Assembly (NCBI RefSeq): GCF_014695725.1
Contig: NZ_JACJOU010000033.1
Span: forward strand, 186,001 to 250,000
Source of the DNA: Microcoleus sp. FACHB-672
Lineage (GTDB): Bacteria > Cyanobacteriota > Cyanobacteriia > Cyanobacteriales > Oscillatoriaceae
DNA length: 64,000 nt
Direction: 5' to 3'
In this document: one piece after another, positions 7,918 to 18,142 of the stretch
Numbering within the stretch: the first letter of the stretch is position 1
Layout of the letters: the number at the start of each line of letters is the position of its first letter
Position numbers and translations under genes: made by a program
The notes under the pieces: model-generated
What the model saw: the letters and a program-made list of their open reading frames with translations, nothing else
The model's database searches: none
What the model was told of the DNA's origin: nothing

Positions 7918-9522
7918 ATGAATCGGCTTAGTACCTGGTTTAAGAAAATGGGGCTGCAAGGGAAACTGATTAGTGCGTTTCTCATCATGGCACTGATTGT
8001 CTTTGCTGTTGGCTGGGTAGGGCAGCTCGGTAGTTTCTGGCTAACTCAATACCTTGATGAGATTAGTGAGGTGAGACTGCCGAGTATCGTAGGATTACAA
8101 ATGGTAGATCAGGGACTCAGGGTTGCTCATGCCGGCGAAATGGCGCTACTCAATACCAGATTGAGCAACACAGTTAGGGAAGATCAAGTAACCCGAATCC
8201 AGCAGGCTTTGCTACAGATGCAGGCAGGGCAAGATAAATATGAGCGGCTACCCCGCACCCAGCAGGAAGATAAGCTGTGGAAAAATTTTCTCTCGAAATG
8301 GGGGCGGTGGAAGCAAGAGCATGAAGAATTTCTACGCCTCTATCAAAAATTTGAACAAGGAGGCATTTTAGCTCCCCAGACAAAGCAGTTGGATCTGTGG
8401 CGGCAGGATCGGGCTAACTCACAAGAAATGATAGCGGCTCAAGCAGCCAGCACTCTGCTAGAACAAATGAATGTGCAGGTCTTTACTATCAACCGGCCAG
8501 TATTTAATTCGGCAGCGCAAGACCTGGAAAAAGTCATTAAAGTAAACGAGACAATTGCAACCAATCAAAAGCAGGCAGCCGATCTGAGTGTGACGCAAAC
8601 TCAGCGCTGGGTTGTTCTGGGCACAATCGCCGGCCCACTGACGGCGATGATTTTGGGGATTATTCTGAGCTGGTCAATTGCTAAGCCGCTTGATAGAGCC
8701 ATCAGCGGCATCATTAATGAAATTGTCAGTTCTTCAAGCCAGATTAGCGCTACAGTCGAGCAGCAGGAGCGCATCGCACAGGAACAGGCGACTTCGGTGC
8801 GCCAAACGACCACTGCAATGGATGAGCTGGGTGCCTCCTCTCGACAGTCGGCGGAGCAAGCTGAAGCGGCAGCTGCCGGCGCTTCTGTGGCGCTGACGCT
8901 AGCAGAGGGGGGAAGCCAAGCTGTACAGCGCACGCTCGGAGGCATGACAGAACTCCAACAGAAAGTCAGAGGGATTGCCGGTTCGACCGTACTATTGAGT
9001 CAGCAAACTGCTCAGATCCGCGAGATTTCGTCTGTAGTGCGAGATTTAGCCGGCCAGACGAATATGCTGGCGTTGAATGCAGCGGTGGAGGCGGTGCGAG
9101 CCGGAGAACACGGTAAGGGTTTTGCCGTCTTGGCAGCGGAGATTCGCAAACTGGCAGACGAGAGCAAGAAATCGGCAGATAAGATTAACGCCCTCGTCGC
9201 CAATATCGAAACGGCTAGCAACTCAACGGTGCTAGCAACGGATGAGGGGACAAAAACAGTCGAGGACAGCGTCAAAATCGCTCAGGAAACGGCAGACACT
9301 TTCAGAAGTGTGTCTGAAGCTATCGAGCAAATCTGTGTAAGCAATCAGCAAATTGCCCTGACTTCGAGGCAGCAAGCCGTGGCCATCGATCAAGTAATTT
9401 ATGCAATGAACACTATCAATGCCGGCGCTAAACAAACTGCCAATGGCATCACTCAAACGAAGGTGGGCATCGACAACCTGAAACAAGCCGCCCAGAATAT
9501 TAAGGTATTCGGTGTTGGGTAG
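7918..9522 (+). CDS. Methyl-accepting chemotaxis protein 1 (4-helix-bundle sensor)
   Basis: A 534-residue transmembrane chemoreceptor. The first membrane helix is at about 16-38, followed by an extracytoplasmic helical bundle sensor of about 180 residues and a second membrane helix near 220-245. The long cytoplasmic coiled coil has its hairpin tip ([20 protein letters not shown]) near 378-400, the CheA/CheW contact. The stretch after the second helix ([10 protein letters not shown]) is HAMP-like only at its beginning and runs straight into the coiled coil, so the HAMP is short or degenerate. I chose ATG 7918, which has an AGTGAGGGT site. An in-frame TTG at 7897 would add seven residues. In cyanobacteria such receptors control twitching phototaxis or gliding. 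No CheA/W gene is in the window. Confidence 0.9.
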   Translation: MNRLSTWFKKMGLQGKLISAFLIMALIVFAVGWVGQLGSFWLTQYLDEISEVRLPSIVGLQMVDQGLRVAHAGEMALLNTRLSNTVREDQVTRIQQALLQMQAGQDKYERLPRTQQEDKLWKNFLSKWGRWKQEHEEFLRLYQKFEQGGILAPQTKQLDLWRQDRANSQEMIAAQAASTLLEQMNVQVFTINRPVFNSAAQDLEKVIKVNETIATNQKQAADLSVTQTQRWVVLGTIAGPLTAMILGIILSWSIAKPLDRAISGIINEIVSSSSQISATVEQQERIAQEQATSVRQTTTAMDELGASSRQSAEQAEAAAAGASVALTLAEGGSQAVQRTLGGMTELQQKVRGIAGSTVLLSQQTAQIREISSVVRDLAGQTNMLALNAAVEAVRAGEHGKGFAVLAAEIRKLADESKKSADKINALVANIETASNSTVLATDEGTKTVEDSVKIAQETADTFRSVSEAIEQICVSNQQIALTSRQQAVAIDQVIYAMNTINAGAKQTANGITQTKVGIDNLKQAAQNIKVFGVG

Positions 9523-9947
9523 AGACACGAGTAAGGGAACCCAGAAGAGTGAGTGTTTAAGAGATTTATTGCGATTACTCTCCCTACTTTCTGCTCTCAT
9601 TTTTTATTTTTTACTAAGGCATTCTTTAAAAAAACAGATTTATACTATTTTTTTGCTTAAGGAATGCGTCATTTTTTAAAATAAAGAAATAAAGCTAACT
9701 CTACATTTTTTGATTAAGTAGGTGAACATAAATAAACGAACACCTTTTTCCCACTCCCCTATTTACAGTTACTTACCGTATCAAAAACTCTATGCCAGGT
9801 CCTCCATTCTTCAGACGTGGTGATAACCACCTCACAGGCTCCACGACCCCTCTTCAGCAGTGAAGTTTAATTTCTTACTTACTGCTCACCCACATTTTTT
9901 CTATTAATATTAATCATAAAGCAAACAAATTAGGGGAGAGAAATATC
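9523..9947. other. Intergenic region with several small inverted repeats
   Basis: AT-rich sequence between two chemoreceptor genes. GCATTC (9619-9624) can pair with GAATGC (9662-9667) across an AT-rich spacer and may act as a terminator. A less AT-rich island at about 9780-9870 has two short hairpins (GTGGT/ACCAC at 9817-9830 and CTTCA/TGAAG at 9852-9865). It could be a 5' untranslated structure, a small RNA or an old mobile-element end. No open frame is supportable. Confidence 0.5.
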
Positions 9948-11534
9948 GTGTTTCGTAACATGAATTTACAAAGCCGGCTGATCTCAGCTTTTTTAATGAT
10001 GGGCTTACTTGTCTTGGTCGTAGCCGGTGTGGGATGGAATGGAAATTCTCGTATCAGCACGCATATTAATACATTAGGTAATAATAGTCTGCCAAGTGTT
10101 ATGGGGTTGTGGAAAATTAATGAAGGGCAGACCCAAGTTCAATCGTCAGAAAGAGCCTTGCTCAACACCCTCTTAAGCAAAGAAAAACGTCAGGCTGAAT
10201 TGAGCCGAATAAAAGAAGCTTGGCAACAGATTAACGAAGGGTCTCAACAATACACATCTACTTCTAGAACTGAATCGGAACAAGCCCTTTACCAGCAATT
10301 TCTTAAAGACTGGGCTAACTGGCAGCAAGATCATGAAGAATTTGTGCGTTTATATCAAGAATTCGCACGGCTGGGTGTTTTAGATCCCCCAAACAGAATG
10401 GCTGAGCTAGTCAGTCAGCGCAAACAAAATTCACCAGAAATGGCAAAAGTACAAGCCGCCGATGCATTACTTGCTCAACTCAGCGACTTAGCAGCAAATA
10501 AAGAAAGAGCCTCATTTGACACCTCAACAGAATCGGTGGCACGCCTTATCAAATACAACGAGGAATATGGGGACGCGGCACAAAAAGCCGCTGCAAGGGA
10601 TGTGGCTCAAACTAGCTTCTGGATTATCTTAGGTATGGTGTTGGGTCCCATCACGGCGATTGTTCTAGGGATAGTTTTAAGTACGGCGATTGCCAAACCT
10701 CTAGATAAAGCGATTAGCGGCATTATTAATATGATTGTTAGTTCTTCCACAGAAATTGCCGCCACAGTTGAGCAGCAGGAACGGGTTGCTTCAGAACAAG
10801 CAGCTTTGGTAAACCAAACGAGTACCACGATGGAGGAATTGAGGGCTTCTTCAAGAACAGCAGCCGAGCAAGCTGGGGCAGCAGCGGCTAGCGCACAGCA
10901 GGCACTTAGCCTGTCGGAGGGGGGAACCCACGCAGTCAAGTTAACCTTAAAAGGCATGGCGACGCTGCAAGAAAAAGTTGGTGCCATTGCGTCGTCTATT
11001 ACACGCTTGAGCGATCAAGCCGGTCAAATTGGCAGCATTTCCGGTACGGTGAGTGATTTAGGCAGCAAGACAAATATGCTGGCTTTAAATGCAGCAGTGG
11101 AGGCGGTTCGTGCCGGCGAACACGGAAAGGGGTTTGCCGTCGTTGCCGCAGAAATTCGCAAACTCGCTGACGAAAGCCAAAAATCCGCAGAGAAAATTAA
11201 CGGACTTGTTAAAGATATTCAAGTGGCGATCAACTCAACCGTAATGGTGACAGAGGAGGGAACGAAAACCGTTACAAATGGCGTTAAAATCGCTCAAAAA
11301 ACAGCGAATGCTTTTAAAGGAGTTGCTGTTGCAATTGACCAAGTGGTGATGAATAACCAACAAATTGCTTTAAGTGCCGGCCAACAAGCTGTGGCGATTC
11401 AGCAAGTAGTTAGTGCGATGAATGTTATCAACACCGGCTCTCAACAAACAGCGAGTGGCATCACTCAAACGAAAGTCGGAACTCAAAAACTTAACGAAGC
11501 CGCTCATAACTTAAAGGGTTTGGGTGTGCGTTAA
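9948..11534 (+). CDS. Methyl-accepting chemotaxis protein 2 (4-helix-bundle sensor)
   Basis: A 528-residue chemoreceptor and close paralogue of the gene just upstream, with the same layout: a membrane helix at about 10-30, a helical-bundle periplasmic sensor, a second membrane helix near 223-245, [10 protein letters not shown]-type linker (here [11 protein letters not shown]), coiled coil, and hairpin tip [20 protein letters not shown] near residue 375. The GTG at 9948 follows GGGGAGAG by seven bases, so it is the likely start. The similarity in sensor and signalling halves suggests local duplication. It converges on the third chemoreceptor, whose stop lies 60 bases away, with no obvious strong terminator between. 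Confidence 0.9.
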   Translation: MFRNMNLQSRLISAFLMMGLLVLVVAGVGWNGNSRISTHINTLGNNSLPSVMGLWKINEGQTQVQSSERALLNTLLSKEKRQAELSRIKEAWQQINEGSQQYTSTSRTESEQALYQQFLKDWANWQQDHEEFVRLYQEFARLGVLDPPNRMAELVSQRKQNSPEMAKVQAADALLAQLSDLAANKERASFDTSTESVARLIKYNEEYGDAAQKAAARDVAQTSFWIILGMVLGPITAIVLGIVLSTAIAKPLDKAISGIINMIVSSSTEIAATVEQQERVASEQAALVNQTSTTMEELRASSRTAAEQAGAAAASAQQALSLSEGGTHAVKLTLKGMATLQEKVGAIASSITRLSDQAGQIGSISGTVSDLGSKTNMLALNAAVEAVRAGEHGKGFAVVAAEIRKLADESQKSAEKINGLVKDIQVAINSTVMVTEEGTKTVTNGVKIAQKTANAFKGVAVAIDQVVMNNQQIALSAGQQAVAIQQVVSAMNVINTGSQQTASGITQTKVGTQKLNEAAHNLKGLGVR

Positions 11535-11594
11535 AGGCGAAAAGAACAGAGATGAGTGGATGGGTGCCGGCATCTTTCCCTATCTCTGCATTGT

Positions 11595-13016
11595 TTAAAC
11601 GACTGCTTTCAGTGTTGTTGCCGCTTCATTCAGCTTGTGGGTGCCATTTTTTGTTTGAGTAATGCCACTGGCTGTTTGCACTGCACCTCGCTCAATGGTA
11701 TTCATGGCTTGTGCTACTTGTTGGATTGCAATCGCTTGTTCTTTAGCCGTGAGTGAAATTTGTTGAGAGTTAACGGCAATGTTCTCAATTGCCTCCACAA
11801 TACTTTCAACGGTTTTTGTGCCTTCTTCTGTCACTTTTGCTGTCGAATCTGTGGCTTTCTGAATCTCAATAACTAGGCTATTGATTTTCTCTGCAGATTT
11901 GTGGCTTTCATCAGCAAGTTTGCGAATTTCTGCGGCAACCACGGCAAATCCTTTTCCCTGTTCGCCGGCACGAACCGCCTCCACTGCTGCATTTAAGGCA
12001 AGCATATTGGTTTGATTCGCTAAATTACTCACTAAAGTTGAAATTGTACCAATCTGATTAGTTTGTTCACTTAAGCGGAGAATTTCCCTGGCAATCTGTC
12101 TGACTCGCTCTCTCAGACTAAATTCGGAAACTGAATATTTCCCATATTGCCTATTTAATTCGGCGTCGCTATCTACTAAGATTAACACTTGTTTGGCTCC
12201 AGCCGCTGCCGCCTCAGCTTGCTCAGCAGTCGCTCTTGAAGAAGCGCCTAATTCATGCATGGTTGCGGTGGTTTGATTCACCGCGACAGATTGCTCTGCT
12301 GCTGTCCGTTCCTGCTGCTCTACGGTTGCAGCAATTTCTGTTGAGGAGTTCGTAATTATCTTCGTCACTTCATCGATTGGTTTCACAATTCTACGAACAA
12401 CAAATGATACAATTAAAAAACCTAGAATTGTACCTAAAATTGTTCCCCCTAAAGTAATAAACGTCGAAAACTGCTCAGCTTCGCTGACAGATCGCTGACG
12501 CCTTGCTAATAAATCACTTTCGGCTTGCAGCATATTATCAATCTTGTCTCTCACAGTCTCCAAACCCTGCTTACCTTCTACCAAGTTAGCTTGGGATGGA
12601 GATTTACCGGCTCTGATCAGAGCAATATTTTTGGTTAAACTATTTATGCCTTGTTGAGATAATTCTTCAACTTCTTCAAGATTTCGACTTTGAACCGGAT
12701 CGTCCTTAAGCAAAGATTTAGCTTCTTTAAAATTATTGGGTAGATTTTTTTGTGCGTCTTTGTAAGGTTGTAAAAAATCTTCATTCTTAGTAAGAATAAA
12801 GCCTCGCTCTCCGAGTTGAACATCAACTAAAGTTTCTTCTAACTCTTGCAGCTTTGTTTGCACCCGATAACTGTGCATTACCTCACTCGCTGTTAAAACC
12901 AGACCATTAACTGTTAATTTAGAGATTAAACCATTGATCGCCATCACCACAATTATTGCTGAAAATCCTAAGGGAACGACGTTACTGAGTTTCATAGTTG
13001 CAAATTTGGACTGCAT
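11595..13016 (-). CDS. Methyl-accepting chemotaxis protein 3 (CHASE3 sensor)
   Basis: A 473-residue chemoreceptor with a membrane helix at about 12-32, a CHASE3-like extracytoplasmic helical sensor at about 38-180 (core [14 protein letters not shown]), a second membrane helix at 186-208, and a signalling coiled coil with tip [20 protein letters not shown] near 330. The start ATG at 13016 follows an excellent AAGGAGG. The longer frame begins 23 residues upstream without support. A segment of about 25 residues after [10 protein letters not shown] (bases about 12110-12180) is unlike the same place in receptors 1 and 2 and is about three residues longer. The signalling module otherwise matches its neighbours, while the sensor is of a different family. 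Confidence 0.9.
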   Translation of the reverse strand: MQSKFATMKLSNVVPLGFSAIIVVMAINGLISKLTVNGLVLTASEVMHSYRVQTKLQELEETLVDVQLGERGFILTKNEDFLQPYKDAQKNLPNNFKEAKSLLKDDPVQSRNLEEVEELSQQGINSLTKNIALIRAGKSPSQANLVEGKQGLETVRDKIDNMLQAESDLLARRQRSVSEAEQFSTFITLGGTILGTILGFLIVSFVVRRIVKPIDEVTKIITNSSTEIAATVEQQERTAAEQSVAVNQTTATMHELGASSRATAEQAEAAAAGAKQVLILVDSDAELNRQYGKYSVSEFSLRERVRQIAREILRLSEQTNQIGTISTLVSNLANQTNMLALNAAVEAVRAGEQGKGFAVVAAEIRKLADESHKSAEKINSLVIEIQKATDSTAKVTEEGTKTVESIVEAIENIAVNSQQISLTAKEQAIAIQQVAQAMNTIERGAVQTASGITQTKNGTHKLNEAATTLKAVV

Positions 13017-13804
13017 TTTATTTCCTCCTTTTTTAAGATTGTAAATAAAACTAAGAAGCAATAATACAAAATCGGCTAGTCGCATACCCTGGACAATCGG
13101 CGGGTAGGGTATGCCGGCATCGGCTTAAGTATTTACCCTGAAAACCCAACATATCTGACCGTAACTTGGCATCCCTAACTAAATTACAATCTCGGTCGTC
13201 TGTTTTTTATTTATTATAGTCGCGAAAGTAAATTGAGAGAGGTGTGTGCTATTTACTTGTAACAAAATCTAACTTTAAACTTATAGCTTCAAGTTTGCCA
13301 GCTTTATTCACCAAGCAAATTCTGCTGGTAAAAAGGGCTAGACTTGCTCACTTTATTCTAAAAACCAAGCGTTTGAATAAAATCATGAAGCCAACTATCA
13401 ACATTAATAAACAATTAAAATGCTATACACAACATAAGTTGCTATAGATAAAATTTTTAGTATAAATATTAAGAATTCAATTAAAATTTAATTTATTTTA
13501 AAAAAAGTATGTCACTACGAATCATTGGCAACCTGTTTTCTATGCTTTCCAACTATGAGACTGGGATGGAAGCAAAAGAGAGGTTGATTCCCCGGAAAAG
13601 ATGACAGGGAAGAGAGGGCGATTGATCATTGCGAAGTTCGATAGTAAGGATGCACCCTAGATTGGCAAAAATATTGGAGGAGTGGGAGCATCTTGTTTCC
13701 TAAGATTACAGCAAGCGGGCAAGATGCCGGCACTCGAAATTTTCAAAAATGAGATGATCCCGATAGTCATTTTATGGGTTTTACCGGCTCCAAGCCTGTG
13801 CGGT
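13017..13804. other. Intergenic region, AT-rich, no supportable gene
   Basis: This region lies between the chemoreceptor promoter side and the chelatase gene end. CATACCCT (13083-13090) and AGGGTATG (13106-13113) form an 8-bp inverted repeat upstream of the chemoreceptor start. That could be an operator, or a hairpin in its 5' leader. A 67-codon open frame at 13244 is Lys/Leu-rich, has no ribosome binding site and looks random. I see nothing else. Confidence 0.5.
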
Positions 13805-14605
13805 TCATTCCCCAGCCAAATCTAAAATCAAACGTGCCAGCTCAATACCGGCTCCTAAAGGTTCAGCTAAATGTAATTCTACTGCGGGAAATTGCTGGGA
13901 AAGCTCACTGACATATTGGCTGATCGCATCTGTAATCGCGCCAACAAATAAGAAATAGGGCAAAATCCCGATCTTTTGGTGGCCGGCATTCACGAGTGCT
14001 TCCACCTGCTTTTCCAAACTCGACCGCACAGACCAATAGGCTGGCACCGCACCTAACTTAATGGCCAGATCCTCAATCGGTTGATTGGCACCGGCACGAC
14101 GGCTGCCGTGAGATAGCAAAATCCAGGCATCAGCCCCCATATTTGCCTGTTGCGCGGACAGCAAGCCGGTAAGACCCGGATGTTTACCTAAGTAAGGCTT
14201 GATCTCTATTTTTGCCTGTGAGCCTAAAGCTTGTTGCGCTTTGGCGACCTCTGCCGGGATATCTTCCATGACATGAACACCCGGAAGTAAAAACACCGGC
14301 ACCACTTGAATAGAGTGGATGCCGGCGGCAAAACAACGCTCAGCGAATTCTCGGATTTGCTCATGCAAAGGCAAGGGATGCAGTTCTAACAAACCCATCC
14401 CAACGAAGGTTTCTGCCGAATGCGTTGCCAAATTCCCCGATCCTGAGCGTCCAGAAGCCTGCCGGTGTATCTGAACATCGCAGACTAATTGAGTCAGTTG
14501 CTCGACAGCAACCTGGTAGCGCCGGTCGCGGCTGCCGTGAAATACCAATAGATAAGCAGATAACAATTTCTTGAGGGTGCCTGTAAACTTTAAATGAACA
14601 ATCAC
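13805..14605 (-). CDS. Sirohydrochlorin/cobalt chelatase, CbiX/SirB-like two-domain form
   Basis: This cytoplasmic chelatase inserts Fe2+ or Co2+ into sirohydrochlorin for siroheme or cobalamin. The 266 residues comprise two half-domains. The first carries HGSRD (His23) and the metal-binding LPGVHVMEDI (His111); the second repeats LLSHGSRR (His166) and ends PYFLFVGAI...AEPLG. A two-domain chelatase of this length is typical of the cobalamin-type CbiX, whereas SirB in siroheme pathways is shorter. The start is GTG at 14605 with no strong ribosome site. A later start nearer the SAYLLV strand (residue about 16) is possible. No other tetrapyrrole genes are adjacent. Confidence 0.88.
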   Translation of the reverse strand: MIVHLKFTGTLKKLLSAYLLVFHGSRDRRYQVAVEQLTQLVCDVQIHRQASGRSGSGNLATHSAETFVGMGLLELHPLPLHEQIREFAERCFAAGIHSIQVVPVFLLPGVHVMEDIPAEVAKAQQALGSQAKIEIKPYLGKHPGLTGLLSAQQANMGADAWILLSHGSRRAGANQPIEDLAIKLGAVPAYWSVRSSLEKQVEALVNAGHQKIGILPYFLFVGAITDAISQYVSELSQQFPAVELHLAEPLGAGIELARLILDLAGE

Positions 14606-14652
14606 TGAGATAGTTGCAATCTATCCGCAGTCATTGTACTTATAAAAACATA

Positions 14653-14686
14653 AATGAGCCAGAAGAAAAGTTACTTCTGACTCATT
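14653..14686 (-). terminator. Stem-loop terminator downstream of Mn catalase
   Basis: AATGAG-C-CAGAAG (14653-14665) pairs with CTTCTG-A-CTCATT (14674-14686), a 12-bp stem with one mismatch and an 8-base loop. On the minus strand it is followed by TTATGTTTTT, consistent with intrinsic termination of the catalase gene that ends at 14717. Confidence 0.75.
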
Positions 14687-14716
14687 TTAGAACAAGCTAG
14701 GAGCGATTAAAGCAGA

Positions 14717-15409
14717 TTAAGCTTTAGCATTCAACGGATCGGCAATATAGCGGAAATCTGGTTCAGAGTTCCACGGACCGCGCTCATCCTGTGCCCCATT
14801 TGTCGATAAATTGTAGTAGATATCTACAGTTTGATCGGGCTGAACATTACCGAAGAAAGGATCTGTGAGTTTACCCAGTGATTCCAGCGCCTTCATAAAC
14901 ATCTGGGTGTGGGAAATTTCGCGGGTCAGTAGATGAACCAGCATCTCCTTCGTTCCCGCATCTGGGGCATATTTAATCAACTGTTCGTAAGTTTGACGCG
15001 CCCCGCCTTCTGCAGCAATATTAGCCCGGAGATCGCGCACCACGTCGCCGCCTTCATTGATATAAGCTGCTGTCCAAGCGCTGCCTTGGCTATCTAAGAA
15101 ATGCGGCCCAATGCCCCGCATTGCAAAGAGCGTACTCTTGAACGCGTCTGTTTGGTCTGTATTTTTGGTATGGGCTTCAATGAGTTTGCCGACCATTTCT
15201 AAATGGCTAAACTCTTCGATGGCAATATCTTGAAGCATATCCCGGATGCCAGGATTTTCCACATGGAAGGACTGCACCCAATACTGTAAAGCTGCAGTCA
15301 GTTCGCCGGTTGCCCCGCCAAATTGTTCGAGTAGCAACTGAGCGAAAAGAGGATTTGGTGCCTCAATTTTCACATCTTTTTTAATGAGTTCTTTTTTGTG
15401 AAAAAACAC
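14717..15409 (-). CDS. Manganese catalase
   Basis: A dinuclear-manganese catalase that disproportionates hydrogen peroxide to water and oxygen in the cytoplasm, without haem. The 230 residues form the ferritin-like four-helix core. Expected metal ligands are visible as Glu36 (GELTAALQY), Glu66/His69 in EEFSHLE, a Glu in NIAAEGGARQTYEQL and a second ExxH in REISHTQMF. The C-terminal region (PFFGNVQPDQ ... NSEPDFRYI) matches family proteins. It is flanked by a downstream terminator and a 380-base upstream gap, so it is probably monocistronic. Known roles are oxidative-stress and desiccation tolerance in cyanobacteria. Confidence 0.93.
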   Translation of the reverse strand: MFFHKKELIKKDVKIEAPNPLFAQLLLEQFGGATGELTAALQYWVQSFHVENPGIRDMLQDIAIEEFSHLEMVGKLIEAHTKNTDQTDAFKSTLFAMRGIGPHFLDSQGSAWTAAYINEGGDVVRDLRANIAAEGGARQTYEQLIKYAPDAGTKEMLVHLLTREISHTQMFMKALESLGKLTDPFFGNVQPDQTVDIYYNLSTNGAQDERGPWNSEPDFRYIADPLNAKA

Positions 15410-15791
15410 GATTCAATACCTCTCTGAGCTTTTTTTCGGCAAGTGTCTAACCAGGGAAGCTGCTTGAAGCGTTACCTGGCTTTAAATGTTTGTCTTGAAT
15501 TCATTGTCTTTTTTGATGGCAATGAGTACGTCTATCTACAGAGACAAATGAAGAATATACGATCTCTGCTTTAAGATAGAGCCATTTAAATATTTAGATT
15601 TCAAATCTTAGATTATTGGACAGTGGTGTATTTAACCGGCAGGTTTTTGCTGTGGCAATCAAGTGTAAATTCCAGCCGGACTCTACTTTTAAAAACTTTG
15701 ATAGGGAACGATTTGAGCTTCTTGGAATCGATGAGTCATAAATAAGCGAGCGTGCTGTTGCGAATGTCTGGTGACTGCCGGCATGGCAAAA
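15410..15791. other. Intergenic region upstream of the Mn catalase gene
   Basis: The interval contains the catalase promoter side and the end of the kinase gene. No open frame, tRNA or strong inverted repeat was seen. The sequence next to the catalase start is pyrimidine-rich on the plus strand, which gives an AGAGAGGTATT ribosome-site-like stretch on the coding strand. Confidence 0.4.
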
Positions 15792-17312
15792 TTAGATGGG
15801 ATTGCATTTGCTAAGTTTTTCAGACATCGCACCGGCGTGTTGCCACCAGGAAATTCCCCCAACCCAAGTTCGCGAGGGCAAATGTCCCGCCGGCGCTGAG
15901 GATTTAAACTTTAGGCTGTTATTGGGTATCGCTGGGTTATGAGCCGGCCATCCAATGCGCTCACAAAAGATTGCGTAGTCTCCCGCAACACTGTCATAAA
16001 TTTTTTTCTGCACACTAAAGCCAAAGCGACCTGCGCTGTATTTCACCCATAGCCGGTCAATTGTTTGCAAATCCTGACAGGGCAATTGTTCGATATGACG
16101 GGTGTCGATATAGCCGCCTCGTTTGCCGGCTGCTTGAAATAAAACTGTTTTCGTTTCCTGATCGGCTTCTTGCCATTTGTGCGCCGCCAGTAAATCGCGC
16201 AATTTTCTATAGTCTACCCCCATCGCTGAAGTGAGCAGATCATTACCTTGAGATCGATGGCTTACGCGGCGAAACAGTTTATTTAAAAATGAATTATTTG
16301 GCTGTGGAAGTAAGGGTTGTACGGCAGCCGGCTGCGGGGATTTAATCGAGGCGGAAGCTCTTTTTACAGAGCATAGGTTAACTCTTTCGGGAGCGGGGGG
16401 TTTTACCGGCTCATTGAGTGCTTGCAGCACTTCATCTGCTGAAAGATATCGCTGATTGAGGGCATTTTGCAGCAATTTATCCAAAACTTTACCCAAGCGG
16501 ATGCGAGATGCGGGCGAAGTCATTCCACCGAAGTCAGTGCCGGTGGGTAAATAATCGCGCCACGCCCACCGATCACGGGTCATGTCATATAAGTTAGAAG
16601 GAGCAATGCCGGTGAGTAGGTGAATACAAGTCGCGCCTAAACTGTAAAGATCACTGGCAGGAAGGGTTTTACCTCGCGTTTGTTCGGGTGCCATATATTC
16701 TAGACTACCAATGATCGTGCCGGTTTGGGAAAGATTGGTGCCGGCAAACAATTTGGCAATCCCAAAATCGATCACCATAAATTTGCCATCGCTGCGCCGG
16801 CGCATAATATTTGCCGGCTTAATGTCACGGTGAATCACTTGTTGTTCGTGGATATATTGCAACACCGGCAGCAAATCTTGCAGCAATTGAAAAATAACTT
16901 TTTCATTAAAAACACCTTGTTGCTTCAATTGCTGTGAAAGTGTCTCCCCTTCAATCAATTCTTGAGCTAAATACAACCACTTGTTTTGTTCAAAGTGCGC
17001 CAGCAAAGACGGGATTTGCGGATGCGTGCCTAGATGCTCCAGCCTTACTGCTTCTTGGTGAAAGAGTTGAGTGGCTTTTTGGAAGTTGCTATTGCTGCCC
17101 TGCTGAAAGTAAAGTTGTTTAACAACACAGCGCGGTTGGGAGGGGATATCTTCATCAACGGCTAAAAATGTTCTGCCAAACCCTCCTTGACCGATTTGTT
17201 GAATCGGGCGGTAGCGCTCTTTGAGCCACAGCTTAGAACCGCAACTCTGGCAAATTTTAGCTGTATCCGGGTTCTGGGGTTGCTGGCACCCTGGGATAAC
17301 GCAGTAAGTCAT
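15792..17312 (-). CDS. Serine/threonine protein kinase with zinc ribbon and GUN4 domain
   Basis: A 506-residue cytoplasmic signalling protein. It begins with a zinc ribbon (Cys4, Cys9, Cys21, Cys24), followed by a Hanks-type kinase domain: the glycine loop is GQGGFG (41-46), the ATP-lysine about Lys65, the catalytic loop HRDIKPAN (161-168), Mg-binding DFG (182-184) and MAPEQ. A Pro-rich linker leads to a C-terminal GUN4 domain at about 350-480 (YRKLRDLLAAHKWQEAD, RFGFSVQKKIY), which in GUN4 binds porphyrins of chlorophyll synthesis. Kinase-GUN4 fusions are known in cyanobacteria. The combination suggests tetrapyrrole-responsive phosphorylation (inference). It lies alone between gaps. Confidence 0.93.
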   Translation of the reverse strand: MTYCVIPGCQQPQNPDTAKICQSCGSKLWLKERYRPIQQIGQGGFGRTFLAVDEDIPSQPRCVVKQLYFQQGSNSNFQKATQLFHQEAVRLEHLGTHPQIPSLLAHFEQNKWLYLAQELIEGETLSQQLKQQGVFNEKVIFQLLQDLLPVLQYIHEQQVIHRDIKPANIMRRRSDGKFMVIDFGIAKLFAGTNLSQTGTIIGSLEYMAPEQTRGKTLPASDLYSLGATCIHLLTGIAPSNLYDMTRDRWAWRDYLPTGTDFGGMTSPASRIRLGKVLDKLLQNALNQRYLSADEVLQALNEPVKPPAPERVNLCSVKRASASIKSPQPAAVQPLLPQPNNSFLNKLFRRVSHRSQGNDLLTSAMGVDYRKLRDLLAAHKWQEADQETKTVLFQAAGKRGGYIDTRHIEQLPCQDLQTIDRLWVKYSAGRFGFSVQKKIYDSVAGDYAIFCERIGWPAHNPAIPNNSLKFKSSAPAGHLPSRTWVGGISWWQHAGAMSEKLSKCNPI

Positions 17313-17401
17313 AGGAAGTCGCTCAATGCAGATGCGTAAAGCTTAAATGTTCCTAGGATAGCCTCTAGCTCGGTCGCTTAGCTGAAAAGTAGCAAATCCC
17401 T

Positions 17402-17800
17402 TTATTTTTGCTTGGCTTGATAAGTGTAAAAGCTTTGCAGCACGCCTGCGGTTTCAAAGCGGTAAGCGGGTAATGCCGGCAGCACAGAAGTAAGTCCAGA
17501 AGGCAGCAATGGAGTAACAGACAAATTCGTTGTATAAATACTAAAGAAAATAAAGTTTTGTCGTTGTGTGTTCTGGGCGATGGCTTGCTTAAACTCAGAT
17601 TGTCCAGAATCGACAATTGCCGCGCAGCGATTTTCAAAAAAGCCGGCTTTTTGACAAAAGTTGCCCTTCACATATTCTGTCAACTTCTGAACGGCATACT
17701 CTTCATAGGCAGTTTGAGCTGGATTGGTGACAGCCATTGCCACTCCCACTCCTGCTAAAACAACTCCCCCGACGATTGCAGCAGTCTTGAAACCCTTCAT
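17402..17800 (-). CDS. DUF4359-type protein with N-terminal membrane anchor
   Basis: A 132-residue protein with a hydrophobic N-terminal segment (about 7-25) followed by TNPAQTAYEEYAVQKL, the start of the cyanobacterial DUF4359 family. Two Cys (in FCQKAGF and NRCAAI) may form a disulfide outside the membrane. The function is unknown. It is a single gene between the kinase gene and tRNA-His. ATG 17800 is followed by a typical Lys-containing signal-anchor start. The overlapping frame at 17365-17637 is a shadow. Confidence 0.8.
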   Translation of the reverse strand: MKGFKTAAIVGGVVLAGVGVAMAVTNPAQTAYEEYAVQKLTEYVKGNFCQKAGFFENRCAAIVDSGQSEFKQAIAQNTQRQNFIFFSIYTTNLSVTPLLPSGLTSVLPALPAYRFETAGVLQSFYTYQAKQK

Positions 17801-18068
17801 ACGTCTTCCGCAGTGAATCTTTAAGCTAAGACTACCCGTTTTCTTTTAGCGATTACGCATTAGACTGAGTTGGCTGACGCGGATTTGAGATTTTGCCGAG
17901 GAATTTTGCTGGGATAATCCTTTATTTGCAACGCTTCCAGCTTGTCGTGGGCGACTCTAGCACAAAGGGGAAAATATAGAAATTAAAAAATTTAATCATA
18001 AAAATGAAGAATTTTGAACGCAGGGGTAGATCGCAACCCGGAAGAAGTGCTATATTAAGAAGCGCAAT

Positions 18069-18142
18069 GGCGGGCGTAGCCAAGTGGTTAAGGCAGTGGA
18101 TTGTGATTCCACCATTCGTGGGTTCGAACCCCATCGTTCGCC
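18069..18142 (+). tRNA. tRNA-His (anticodon GTG)
   Basis: A complete cloverleaf: acceptor stem GCGGGCG/CGTTCGC, D arm with AGCCAAGTGGTTAAGGC, anticodon arm with loop TTGTGAT, and T arm with GGTTCGAACC. An extra G at 18069 before the acceptor stem pairs with C73 at 18142, the G-1 identity element unique to histidine tRNA. CCA is not encoded. Confidence 0.97.

Noticed and set aside
13244-13447. 67-codon open frame between chemoreceptor 3 and the chelatase gene
   Set aside because: No ribosome site, AT-driven Lys/Leu/Ile composition and no domain.
17922-18134. Minus-strand 70-codon frame opposite tRNA-His
   Set aside because: It is the antisense reading of the tRNA and its flank.
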